A DNA stretch of 64,000 nucleotides from Nocardioides sp. WS12 (GTDB lineage Bacteria > Actinomycetota > Actinomycetes > Propionibacteriales > Nocardioidaceae): contig NZ_CP053928.1 of NCBI RefSeq assembly GCF_014108865.1, positions 4,464,001 to 4,528,000 on the forward strand. Direction: 5' to 3'. The translations under genes were made by a program, and so were the position numbers. Every line of letters begins with the position of its first letter. The first letter of the stretch is position 1. This document shows positions 38,595-46,525 of this stretch, piece by piece. Below the pieces are notes generated by a model, which searched no databases, had not been told where the DNA came from, and worked only from the letters and a program-made list of their open reading frames with translations.

Positions 38595-40169
38595 TCAGTG
38601 GGCAAAGTGACGCGTGCCGGTGAAGTACATGGTGACCCCGGCCGCCTCACAGGCAGCGATGGTCTCGTCGTCGCGCACCGAGCCACCCGGCTGCACGATC
38701 GCCTTGACGCCCGCGTCGAGCAGGATCTGCGGGCCGTCGGCGAACGGGAAGAAGGCGTCGGACGCGGCGACCGAACCGGTGGCCCGCTCCCCCGCCCGCG
38801 TCACCGCGAGCTTGCAGGAGTCGACCCGGTTGACCTGCCCCATGCCGATGCCGACCGACGAACCGCCGGTGGCGAGCAGGATGGCGTTGGACTTCGCAGC
38901 CCTCACCGAGCGCCACGCGAATGCGAGGTCGGCGAGGGTCTGCTCGTCGGCCGCCTGGCCGGTCGCGAGGGTCCAGTCGGCCGGGTCGTCGCCGTCGGCC
39001 TGGAAGCGGTCGGCGTGCTGCATCAGCAGGCCCCCGCTGATCGGACGGGTCTCGACGCCACCCTGCGCGAGCGGCTCGGCGACGAGGATCCGGATGTTCT
39101 TCTTTCCCTGCAGGACCTCGACCGCGCCTTCGTCGTACCCGGGGGCGACGATGACCTCGGTGAAGATCTCGGCGACCTGCTCGGCCATCTGCTTCGAGAC
39201 GTTCACGTTGGTCGCGATCACGCCACCGAACGCGGAGACCGGGTCGCACTCGTGGGCACGGCGGTGGGCCTCGGCCACGTCGACACCGACGGCGATGCCG
39301 CACGGGTTGGCGTGCTTGATGATCGCCACCGTCGGGGCGTCGCCGTGGTCGTACGCCGCCCGGCGGGCCGCGTCCGTGTCGACATAGTTGTTGTACGACA
39401 TCTCCTTGCCGTGCAGCTGCTCGGCGGCCGCGAGGCCGCCGGGGCCGAAGCCGTTGCGGTAGAGAGCGGCCGGCTGGTGCGGGTTCTCGCCGTAGCGCAG
39501 CACTGCGGACTTGTCGTAGGTGCCACCGACCCATGCCGGGAAGCCGGTGCTGACGCCGTCCTCGACGGTGCTGTCGGTGAGGACACTGCCCATCCACGAG
39601 GCGACCTGGACGTCGTACGTCGCCGTGTGGACGAACGCCTTGGCGGCCAGCGCCTTGCGCTCCTCGAGGGTGAAGCCACCCTCCTGCGTCGCGGCAAGCG
39701 CGCGGGCGTAGTCGGCGCCGTCGGTGACGATCGCGACCGAGGGGTGGTTCTTCGCGGCGGCGCGGACCATGGAGGGGCCGCCGATGTCGATCTTCTCGAT
39801 GCAGTCGTCGATGCCGGCGCCGGAGGCGACCGTGGCGGCGAACGGGTAGAGGTTCACCACGACGATGTCGAACGGCGCGACCTCGAGCTCCTCGAGCTGC
39901 TGCACGTGTTCGGGCAAGCGGCGGTCGGCGAGGATGCCGGCGTGGACGCGCGGGTGCAGCGTCTTCACACGGCCGTCGAGGCACTCGGGGAAGCCGGTGA
40001 GGTCCTCGACCTTCGTGACGGGCAGCCCGAGGCTGTCGATCAACGCGGCCGAGCCGCCGGTCGAGACGAGTTCGACGCCGGCGTCGTGGAGGCCGCGGAC
40101 GAGGTCCTCGAGGCCGGTCTTGTCGAAGACGGAGATCAGTGCCCGCTTGATGGCGATCCGGTCAGTCAT
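38595..40169 (-). CDS. purH: Bifunctional AICAR transformylase / IMP cyclohydrolase
   Basis: It carries out the last two steps of IMP synthesis, formylating AICAR (ZMP) and closing the ring. The 524-residue product has the N-terminal cyclohydrolase (VSTGGSAALIDSLGLPVTKV near 35, HPRVHAGIL near 72) and a C-terminal transformylase. The latter carries the catalytic Lys-His in KHANPCGIA (near 286) and ends with GGSVRDDETIAAC. The leader (40184-40278) forms a ZMP/ZTP riboswitch, so the enzyme's substrate probably controls its own synthesis. Formyl donor supply by folD is 4 bases downstream. Confidence 0.97.
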   Translation of the reverse strand: MTDRIAIKRALISVFDKTGLEDLVRGLHDAGVELVSTGGSAALIDSLGLPVTKVEDLTGFPECLDGRVKTLHPRVHAGILADRRLPEHVQQLEELEVAPFDIVVVNLYPFAATVASGAGIDDCIEKIDIGGPSMVRAAAKNHPSVAIVTDGADYARALAATQEGGFTLEERKALAAKAFVHTATYDVQVASWMGSVLTDSTVEDGVSTGFPAWVGGTYDKSAVLRYGENPHQPAALYRNGFGPGGLAAAEQLHGKEMSYNNYVDTDAARRAAYDHGDAPTVAIIKHANPCGIAVGVDVAEAHRRAHECDPVSAFGGVIATNVNVSKQMAEQVAEIFTEVIVAPGYDEGAVEVLQGKKNIRILVAEPLAQGGVETRPISGGLLMQHADRFQADGDDPADWTLATGQAADEQTLADLAFAWRSVRAAKSNAILLATGGSSVGIGMGQVNRVDSCKLAVTRAGERATGSVAASDAFFPFADGPQILLDAGVKAIVQPGGSVRDDETIAACEAAGVTMYFTGTRHFAH

Positions 40170-40189
40170 GGCGATTTAAGTTTCCTCAT
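40166..40189 (-). other. Possible 7-codon leader ORF overlapping the purH start
   Basis: On the minus strand an ATG at 40189 opens a frame MRKLKSP whose TGA overlaps the purH ATG as ATGA. Its ATG lies in the 3' arm of the riboswitch hairpin. No clear ribosome site precedes it, so translation is unproven. Confidence 0.25.
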
Positions 40190-40278
40190 CGGTCGATGCC
40201 AGTCGATGAGGGCACCCAGGCGATCGATGCCGACTCGTCACTCCCTGGTGGTTGCCCACCTGCGCCAGTCGTGTGCCG
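40184..40278 (-). promoter_or_regulatory. ZMP/ZTP riboswitch (pfl motif) in the purH leader
   Basis: The minus-strand leader has the ZTP aptamer elements in order. The P1 arm is GGCAC (40273-40277), then the conserved GACTGGCG (40263-40270). The GGTGG-gcaa-CCACC hairpin is at 40247-40260, GGGAGT at 40240-40245 and CGCCTGGG at 40215-40222; the closing arm GTGCC is at 40211-40215. An 8-bp hairpin follows (40184-40191 with 40204-40211). It overlaps the last P1 base and holds the only GAGG near purH, so it can act as the expression switch. The class binds ZMP/ZTP and turns on purine and one-carbon genes, matching purH-folD. Confidence 0.88.
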
Positions 40279-40295
40279 GTGATTCTACTTCTGAC

Positions 40296-40910
40296 TCAGC
40301 CTCCGAAGCGAACCCGGCGACCCTCGACCGAGAAGCCCTCTCGGGCCATCTTGCCGACGGCGTCAACCAGCATCGCCCGTTCGGCCACCTTGATCCGCTC
40401 GTGGAGGGTCGCTTCGGTGTCGTCGTCGTCGACCGGAACGGCGGTCTGGGCGACGATCGCGCCGGTGTCGACCCCCGCGTCCACGATGAACAGCGTCGCC
40501 CCAGTCACCTTGACGCCGTACTCCAGCGCCTCGCGCGGCCCGTGCATCCCGGGGAACGACGGCGACAGCGCCGGATGGGTGTTGACCGTCCGTCCGCCGA
40601 AGGCGTCGAGGAAGGTGGTGCCGACCAGTTTCATGAACCCGGCGAGTACGACGACGTCCGGCTCGAAGGCGCCCACCTTGTCCGCCAGGGCGCGATCCCA
40701 GTGCTCGCGGGAGGTGTAGTCCTTCACCTTCGCGGTGAAGGTCGGCACGCCCGCGGCTTCTGCCCGGGTCAGGCCCGCGATGTCCTCGCGGTCCGCACCC
40801 ACGGCGACGACCTTCGCGCCGTAGGACTCGTCGGCGCACGCGTCCAGCAAAGCCTGGAGGTTCGTGCCCGAGCCGGACACGAGGACGACGAGGCGGGTGG
40901 GCGATGGCAC
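40296..40910 (-). CDS. purN: Phosphoribosylglycinamide formyltransferase
   Basis: It transfers formyl from 10-formyl-THF to GAR in purine synthesis. The 204-residue length is typical. VLVSGSGTNLQALLDAC (near 8) binds the phosphate. The catalytic Asn-His are in NTHPALSPSFPGMHG (near 109-123) and the Asp in VDAGVDTGAIVAQ (near 145). It starts with ATG at 40910, 18 bases after the DUF6350 stop. 126 bases separate its stop from purH, and that gap carries the riboswitch. purN itself is upstream of the riboswitch and so is not under its control. Confidence 0.95.
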   Translation of the reverse strand: MPSPTRLVVLVSGSGTNLQALLDACADESYGAKVVAVGADREDIAGLTRAEAAGVPTFTAKVKDYTSREHWDRALADKVGAFEPDVVVLAGFMKLVGTTFLDAFGGRTVNTHPALSPSFPGMHGPREALEYGVKVTGATLFIVDAGVDTGAIVAQTAVPVDDDDTEATLHERIKVAERAMLVDAVGKMAREGFSVEGRRVRFGG

Positions 40911-40928
40911 GGCCCGGAGTCTAGGGCG

Positions 40929-42257
40929 TCAGCGGCGGAAGGGGATGCGCGGCAGTCGGCCGCGAACAGCACCGAGCCGCGAGGTGAGCCAGTCGCCGCC
41001 GTCGCGCTGCCACCAGCAGACGAGCAGCGCCCCGGCCACGCCGCCGATCCCGAAGGAGGTGATCGCGTGGAGCAGGACGTCGAAGGTGTACGGCCCGACG
41101 TCGCTCATCCGGCCGGGGCCGACGGCTCCGCCGGCGAACGCCGTCAGCATCGCGAGTACGACGCCCGCGGTGATGCCGCCTGCGCAGCCGCGGATCGCGG
41201 CGCGATCCCAGGCCAGGACGGGCCGGTCGCGCTGCACGCGGCCGGCGATGACCGCGGCAACGATGACGGGGATGACCATCAGCCAACCGGTCCACCACGG
41301 GGTCGGTCCCTGGTCGGGCAGTGCCGCCAGGAGGGGGAACATCGGGAGCGGGCCGAGGACGACCAGGCTCGTCGAGACGGTGGTGCCGGTGCCGACGGTG
41401 AAGCCGGGGCCCAGGACGTAGGAGCTGGAGAACAGCATCGCGTTCGGCAGGACCGCGGCGGTGGCGAGCGCCATCAACGCGATGGCGCCGGCGTCGGCGT
41501 GCAACTGGGAGACGACGTTGGCGGCGGTCGAGAAGTCCACGACGAAGGCCGCAAAGAGCGCGAAGAGGCTGATCGCGAACCAGGTGCGCAGGATCCGCCA
41601 CGACACCAGCGCGACGTCGCGCACCGCGTCCGGGATGACGGGCAGCCAGATCGAGGCGCGACCGGAACCGAGAGCGATGGCCGGCAGGCCGGCCAGCCCG
41701 CCGATCAGGATCGACCAGAGCACGACACGCGCCGGGTTCGGCGACGACGCGGCGGTCGAGGCCAGCGCGCAGGCGACGACACCCACGACGGCGTACCCGG
41801 TGGTGAACAGTCCGGCCGCGATCGGGACCGTCCAGTCCCGCTCTCCGTCGGCGATCCGGGCGGCGTCGGGGCCATGCCCGGAGACCGATTCGCCGACCCG
41901 GCGGCCGACCCGCCAGGTCGCCCAGGCGCAGAGCAGGGTCAGGCCGAGCGGGATCGCGGTCAACCGGATGCCCTCGACCGCAAGGGTCGAGCCGTGGGCG
42001 GCCAGCCAACTGTGGGCGCCGACGCGCAGGGCACCGCTCGGGCTGCCTTCCTCGCCTGCATTGGTGAGGAACCAGCCGACGACGGCGACCGCCATGCAGA
42101 CCAGGAGCGGTCCCCCGGCGGCCAGCGCGCCGCCGATGCTCGCCGTAGGAACCAGCGGTCGACTCGTGGCGAGGTCCTGACGCAGCGCGGCATCGGTCCG
42201 ACCGCGCGAGGCGGTCCGGGAGGTGCTGCGCGCCGAGGAGGACTGGAGCGACGTCAT
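40929..42257 (-). CDS. DUF6350 family membrane protein
   Basis: A 442-residue protein with about ten hydrophobic helices. It resembles the actinobacterial DUF6350 family found next to purN (one member is called PerM in mycobacteria and tied to cell division). A basic Ser/Arg-rich N terminus precedes the first helix (GGPLLVCMAVAVVGWFLTNA near residue 48). The ATG at 42257 is used. Its leader, TCAGGGTCGGA followed by ATGGATGCA, resembles that of the histidine kinase gene at 56051. It diverges from the sigma-sensor fusion gene. Confidence 0.8.
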   Translation of the reverse strand: MTSLQSSSARSTSRTASRGRTDAALRQDLATSRPLVPTASIGGALAAGGPLLVCMAVAVVGWFLTNAGEEGSPSGALRVGAHSWLAAHGSTLAVEGIRLTAIPLGLTLLCAWATWRVGRRVGESVSGHGPDAARIADGERDWTVPIAAGLFTTGYAVVGVVACALASTAASSPNPARVVLWSILIGGLAGLPAIALGSGRASIWLPVIPDAVRDVALVSWRILRTWFAISLFALFAAFVVDFSTAANVVSQLHADAGAIALMALATAAVLPNAMLFSSSYVLGPGFTVGTGTTVSTSLVVLGPLPMFPLLAALPDQGPTPWWTGWLMVIPVIVAAVIAGRVQRDRPVLAWDRAAIRGCAGGITAGVVLAMLTAFAGGAVGPGRMSDVGPYTFDVLLHAITSFGIGGVAGALLVCWWQRDGGDWLTSRLGAVRGRLPRIPFRR

Positions 42258-42341
42258 GGTGCATCCATCTTCACGCTCCGACCCTGACCGAGGCGGGTCG
42301 CCACGCCGCAACAACCCCGATGGTCGTACGGTTGTCGGGTC

Positions 42342-44318
42342 ATGACCGTGTCTCGCCCGAACGCCGCTCCGTCGCCCGACGCCCGGCCCGACGCCCAGCC
42401 CGGCGGCAAGCCGTCGTACGTCAACAACGCGGACCTCACCGCGAGTTTCGACGCCTTCTACCGCGACGCGCGGGACCGGTTGCTGCTGCAGACGTTCGCC
42501 CTCACCGGAGACCTTTCGGTGGCCCGCAGCGCGGTCCGGGAGGCGTACGTCGTCGCGTGGCACCACTGGCGCAAGACGTCCCGTCTGGCCGACCCGGAGA
42601 TGTCGGTGCGACCGGCCGCGTGGCGCAAGGCGCTGCGCCGCAGCAGCACCCGCCCCCTGCGCCGCCGCAAGGATCTCGACGAGCAGAGCCGCAGGATCCT
42701 GGACGCCCTGGCCGCGCTCACCCTCGTCCAGCGCAAGGCGCTGCTGCTCACCCAGCTCGCGGCGGTCTCGATGGATGAAATGGCCCACGAGATCGGCCTG
42801 CCGCTGGAAGCCGCCGAGCGTGAACTCCAGCTGGGCGCGGCGCAACTGGCCACCCAGCTGGACATCCCGACCTCAGCCATCCCGTTGTCGTTCAACTCGC
42901 TGGCGCCCGCTACGCGCAGCGTCGCCTGGCCGCGGGTCACGATCATCCGCCGCGCCGGTATCGCCCGCCGCCGCGCCCACACCATCGTCGGCAGCGCGAC
43001 GGCCGTGGTCGCGCTCGTCGCCAGCGGCGCCGTGGCGATGGATGCCACCGGCGCCCGCCCGACCCTGCACCGTGACGACATCCCCGCGGCGACGGCACCA
43101 CCGCCCTCCGGCCCCGCCATCAACACGCTGCCCGACACCGCCCTGGTGCAGCTCCAGACCGTCGAGGACGCAATCCCCGGACGGGGCTGGCAACTGAGCG
43201 GCACCGTCGACAACTCCACCGGCAACGGCCGGGTCCTCCCCTGCCAGCCGGAGCGGTACGCCGACCCGCAGGGCACCGCCGCCTGGGTCCGCGCGTTCCG
43301 CAACGCCCCGCCCAAGACCGCTACCCGCACGGTCATCCAGTTCGCCGAGGCGTCCGCCGCCGAGCCGCGGGCGATCCGCACCTATCGGCGCACCCTGCGC
43401 TGGCTCACGTCGTGCCCGACGCCCGCCGACGACCCGTCCGCGATCCCGCGCATCCAGTTGGTCAGCACGGCCGACCTGCCCGGCGTCGGCGACCAGGCGA
43501 GCCTGATGGTGCTGCGCTCGCGCGCCAACAACACGAAGTACGTCGTCGGCGTCGCCCGCTCCGGTCTGTTCACCACGACCACGTCGATCGCAACCACGAC
43601 CGCGGCCGCAGGCGTGCGGCGCGAGAACGTCGCCGCCCTGCTGGTCGCTGCCGTCAACCGACTCTGCGCGCTGGCTGATGGCGGCGCATGCGCATCGACG
43701 AAGCCGAAGCTGGTCAACCGGGCGGCGTACCCGGTCGGCAAGGTGCCGTGGATGCTGTCCGAGGTCGACCTGCCGCCGCTGAGCAGGGACCAGGGCCCAT
43801 GGGTCGGCACCCCGCCGACCGCGCTGACCGAGGACCGGGTCGACTCCGGCGCGATCGGCTGCACGACCGCCCATCTCTTCGGCACCTTCCGGAAGACGAA
43901 GATCCAGGGCAACCAGTTCCGCACGTTCGTCCTGAGCGAGTCGAAGCTCCCGCCGGAGGTCGGACTGACCCAGACCGTCGGGGCGCTCCCGGTCACGACC
44001 GCACGTGCGTTCGTGAGTCGCATCCGCGAGCAGATCGCGGCCTGCCCGGACCTCGACAAGAGCGCCGGCACCGAGGTGAAGCGGCTCGCCAACAGCGGCG
44101 GCGGCAAGAGCGCGCTGACCGCCTGGCGCCTCAGCACCGCCCTGCCCGGCGACCGCACGGTCGAGTACGACGTCGCGGTGCTCCGGAGCGGCACGTCGGT
44201 CTCGCTGCTCGTGTTCGTTGCCGCGCCCCGCGCCCGGATCGCCGAGAGCGACTTCGTGGCGCTCGCCCGCCGTACCCTCGAGCGGCTCGCCGCCATGGCG
44301 CCGTACAAGGCCGGCTGA
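42342..44318 (+). CDS. Sigma-70-like domain fused to a membrane anchor and a large external domain
   Basis: 658 residues in three parts. Residues about 28-175 align by eye with ECF sigma region 2 (FDAFYRDARDRLLLQTFALT) and region 4 (LVQRKALLLTQLAAVSMDEM). The region 4 recognition helix (PLEAAERELQLGAAQ) lacks the basic residues of the neighbour's PEGTIKARLSRGRV, so DNA binding may be lost. One transmembrane helix lies near 208-230 (TIVGSATAVVALVASGAVAM), then about 430 residues outside in two similar Cys-containing halves. The adjacent genes 44442 and 44944 encode the same parts as two proteins. Function is unknown; a membrane-tethered regulator is my inference. Confidence 0.75.
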   Translation: MTVSRPNAAPSPDARPDAQPGGKPSYVNNADLTASFDAFYRDARDRLLLQTFALTGDLSVARSAVREAYVVAWHHWRKTSRLADPEMSVRPAAWRKALRRSSTRPLRRRKDLDEQSRRILDALAALTLVQRKALLLTQLAAVSMDEMAHEIGLPLEAAERELQLGAAQLATQLDIPTSAIPLSFNSLAPATRSVAWPRVTIIRRAGIARRRAHTIVGSATAVVALVASGAVAMDATGARPTLHRDDIPAATAPPPSGPAINTLPDTALVQLQTVEDAIPGRGWQLSGTVDNSTGNGRVLPCQPERYADPQGTAAWVRAFRNAPPKTATRTVIQFAEASAAEPRAIRTYRRTLRWLTSCPTPADDPSAIPRIQLVSTADLPGVGDQASLMVLRSRANNTKYVVGVARSGLFTTTTSIATTTAAAGVRRENVAALLVAAVNRLCALADGGACASTKPKLVNRAAYPVGKVPWMLSEVDLPPLSRDQGPWVGTPPTALTEDRVDSGAIGCTTAHLFGTFRKTKIQGNQFRTFVLSESKLPPEVGLTQTVGALPVTTARAFVSRIREQIAACPDLDKSAGTEVKRLANSGGGKSALTAWRLSTALPGDRTVEYDVAVLRSGTSVSLLVFVAAPRARIAESDFVALARRTLERLAAMAPYKAG

Positions 44319-44360
44319 CCGACCCTCGCCGTACCCTCGGAAAAAGATTCCGAGATCGGA

Positions 44361-44389
44361 TGCAACCCCGCCCCCTGGGCAGGCGTATC
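44361..44389 (+). promoter_or_regulatory. Candidate ECF-type promoter for the 44442 sigma gene
   Basis: TGCAACC (44361-44367), 16 bases, then CGTATC (44384-44389). An AAC -35 core and CGT -10 core at this spacing are typical of ECF promoters, suggesting autoregulation. Confidence 0.4.
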
Positions 44390-44441
44390 ACTCCCGACAG
44401 CCCCGCTCGGGGCGCGCAGATCGGTCCGTGAGGAGGTCGAC

Positions 44442-44951
44442 GTGGAAGCGAACGAGTTCGACGAGTTCTATGCAGCGTCGTTCCGACGGGTGACCGGCCA
44501 GGTCTACGCGATGATCGGGGACTTCGATGAGGCCACCGAATGTGTCCAGGAGGCGTTCGCTCGCGCTTGGGCCCACCGTCGCAAGCTGGACAAGGCCGAG
44601 TACCCGGAAGCCTGGGTTCGCACCACCGCCTACCGCATCGCGGTGAGCAGGTGGCGCCGTCGCAAGCGCGGTGAGCGCTCGCCCGACCGGGCGGTCGGCC
44701 ACAGCGGCGTCGCTCCGGCGGTCGACGAGTCGCACGTCGCCCTCGTGGCCGCCCTCAAGCAGTTGCCCGAGGCCCAGCGCCAGGCGCTGGTCCTGCACCA
44801 CATCGCCGACCTCCCGGTGCAGCAGGTTGCTGCCGAGGTGGGCGTCCCTGAAGGAACCATCAAGGCCCGGCTCAGCCGGGGACGCGTGGCCCTGGCCGCG
44901 CTGCTGGCCGATGAAACCGGCCTCGCGGGAGGGGGGATGACCCATGTCTGA
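44442..44951 (+). CDS. ECF sigma factor, SigE family
   Basis: A 169-residue RNA polymerase sigma factor with only regions 2 and 4. Region 2 reads FDEFYAASFRRVTGQVYAMI then ATECVQEAFARAWAHRRKL, and region 2.4 YPEAWVRTTAYRIAVSRWRR. Region 4 reads LPEAQRQALVLHHIADLPVQ with the HTH VPEGTIKARLSRGRVAL. The GTG at 44442 follows GAGGAGG. It overlaps the next gene by 8 bases. That membrane protein is the likely sensor or anti-sigma partner, although no known anti-sigma motif is visible in it. Confidence 0.92.
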   Translation: MEANEFDEFYAASFRRVTGQVYAMIGDFDEATECVQEAFARAWAHRRKLDKAEYPEAWVRTTAYRIAVSRWRRRKRGERSPDRAVGHSGVAPAVDESHVALVAALKQLPEAQRQALVLHHIADLPVQQVAAEVGVPEGTIKARLSRGRVALAALLADETGLAGGGMTHV

Positions 44952-46464
44952 CCACTACACGGGCGACGACCCGATCAACGATCTGTCCCGGTTCGGCGAC
45001 GACTTCAGCACAGGAACAGGAGGTGCCATGCCACTCCCCGCAGCCGCCGTGCGACGCCGCGGCGACCAGATCCGCCGTCGTCGTACCGCCCTCGTGGCGG
45101 GCGCCTCGGCCCTCGCTGTCGCCGCTGTGACTGTCCCGATCTTCGCGATCGTCGGCGGTGACCCGAAGGCCGACAGCAACAACGACATCGCCGACGACAA
45201 CAAGACCTCCCAGTCGCTGAGCGCCGAGGACCTGCTCCGCGACGCGGACACGGAATACTCCCCGACCGACGAGACGCCGTGGCGCACCAGCGAGACCTTC
45301 GAGGGCGACGGCCAGGCTCTGTACAACCCGTGCCAGAAGCAGGCGCTCAGTGACCTCGGCGCGACGAACAGCTTCACCCGTGCGTTCACCTGGGGCGACA
45401 CCGAACCGCTCGGCGGAACCGGCCTGGTCGAGCAGATCGCCGAGTTCGACTCCCCCGCGGATGCTCGCTCGGCCTACGACACCTTCGCGCAGTGGATCAT
45501 CGACTGCGAGATCACCGACGCCGACCGCACCAACGTCGTGCCCGAGGGACGGGCCGTCGCGCTGCCCTCCGGCGACGCCGTCATCTATGACCTGAACTGG
45601 AGCCTCGAGCCAGAGTCCGAGGACCCGTTCGGCGACAGCAGCTACATCAGCGAGACCGGGCTCGTGCTGCAGGACGACCGGATCGCGGTGATCGCGGTGA
45701 CGATCAACGGCCAGGACTACAACTTCCTCGACGAGGAGGGCGGCACCCCGGTCAAGCGGATGATCCCGAAGGCAGCCGAGCGACTGCGGCCCGGAACCGG
45801 CCAGCCCGCAGCACCGGAGACGACCGAGACGGTCGAGCCGCCGGAGACGACCGGTACGCCGGGCCCCGGCGCCTCCGGCTCCAGCGGCGCCGTCAACCCC
45901 GCGATCTACGACGCTTTCCCGCTGACGCTGGGCCTGCCCGACGACAGCGAGGCCGAGCCCGGAGAAGAAGGCATCGTCGGGCCCGCGCGTGACATCGACC
46001 GTCTCCCCCTCGAGGCGTGCGACGTCGCCTTGCCCGACGCTCCGCACGCCGACCAGCTCATGGCGGGCTGGCAGAACATCGAGGACTACCGCACGCGGCA
46101 GTTGACGACGTACTCCAGCGTCGACCAGGCGATTGCGGCCGCCGACGAGATCCGCGCCCTCTACGCGGGCTGCCCGAGCGACGAGACGCGCGCCGACGGG
46201 TACACCCCGTTCTGGCAGGTCCGTGACACCAACGTCGGCGGGCAGTCGTTCGTCGTCTTCGGCTGGGACGAGTTCGAGGGCGCACCGACGACCTTCGGGG
46301 AAACCCTCCTCGTCGTCCGCGTCGGGATCTCGGTGCTGGTCGTGGCCCACTCCGGTCACGGCGGCAACCCGCAGGGTCGGGAGCAGGAAGTCATCGACCA
46401 GATCACGACGGAGTCTGCGGACGTCATCGGTGAACTGTGCGTCTTCACCGAAGCCCGTTGCTGA
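44944..46464 (+). CDS. Single-pass membrane protein, likely partner of the adjacent ECF sigma factor
   Basis: 506 residues. The cytoplasmic N terminus is short (about 46 residues, ending RRRR). One transmembrane helix follows (about 47-70, LVAGASALAVAAVTVPIFAI). Outside lie two similar modules joined by a Pro/Thr/Gly-rich linker near residue 290-320. Each module has a paired Cys pattern (PCQKQ... DCEIT; EACDV... AGCPS) and an AxSAxxAY-like helix (SPADARSAYDTF; SVDQAIAAADEI). Translation is coupled to the sigma gene. The layout resembles the C-terminal two-thirds of the 42342 fusion protein. The ligand and any anti-sigma action are unproven. Confidence 0.78.
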   Translation: MSDHYTGDDPINDLSRFGDDFSTGTGGAMPLPAAAVRRRGDQIRRRRTALVAGASALAVAAVTVPIFAIVGGDPKADSNNDIADDNKTSQSLSAEDLLRDADTEYSPTDETPWRTSETFEGDGQALYNPCQKQALSDLGATNSFTRAFTWGDTEPLGGTGLVEQIAEFDSPADARSAYDTFAQWIIDCEITDADRTNVVPEGRAVALPSGDAVIYDLNWSLEPESEDPFGDSSYISETGLVLQDDRIAVIAVTINGQDYNFLDEEGGTPVKRMIPKAAERLRPGTGQPAAPETTETVEPPETTGTPGPGASGSSGAVNPAIYDAFPLTLGLPDDSEAEPGEEGIVGPARDIDRLPLEACDVALPDAPHADQLMAGWQNIEDYRTRQLTTYSSVDQAIAAADEIRALYAGCPSDETRADGYTPFWQVRDTNVGGQSFVVFGWDEFEGAPTTFGETLLVVRVGISVLVVAHSGHGGNPQGREQEVIDQITTESADVIGELCVFTEARC

Positions 46465-46480
46465 TCGGTCCGCAAGACGC

Positions 46481-46518
46481 ACGAAACCCCGCCACTCGCG
46501 AGAGTGGCGGGGCTTCGT
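46481..46518. terminator. Bidirectional terminator between the sigma-partner gene and sucD
   Basis: An 11-bp GC stem extended to about 17 bp with one mismatch (46481-46497 with 46502-46518) around the loop GCGA, lying between two convergent gene ends. A/T bases at both outer ends fit use in either direction. Confidence 0.8.
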
Positions 46519-46525
46519 CGTTGAC

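Noticed and set aside
38307..42287. 1326-codon open frame on the plus strand
   Set aside because: It is antisense to folD, purH, purN and DUF6350, all strongly supported. Long shadow frames are expected at this GC content and the translation shows no family motif.
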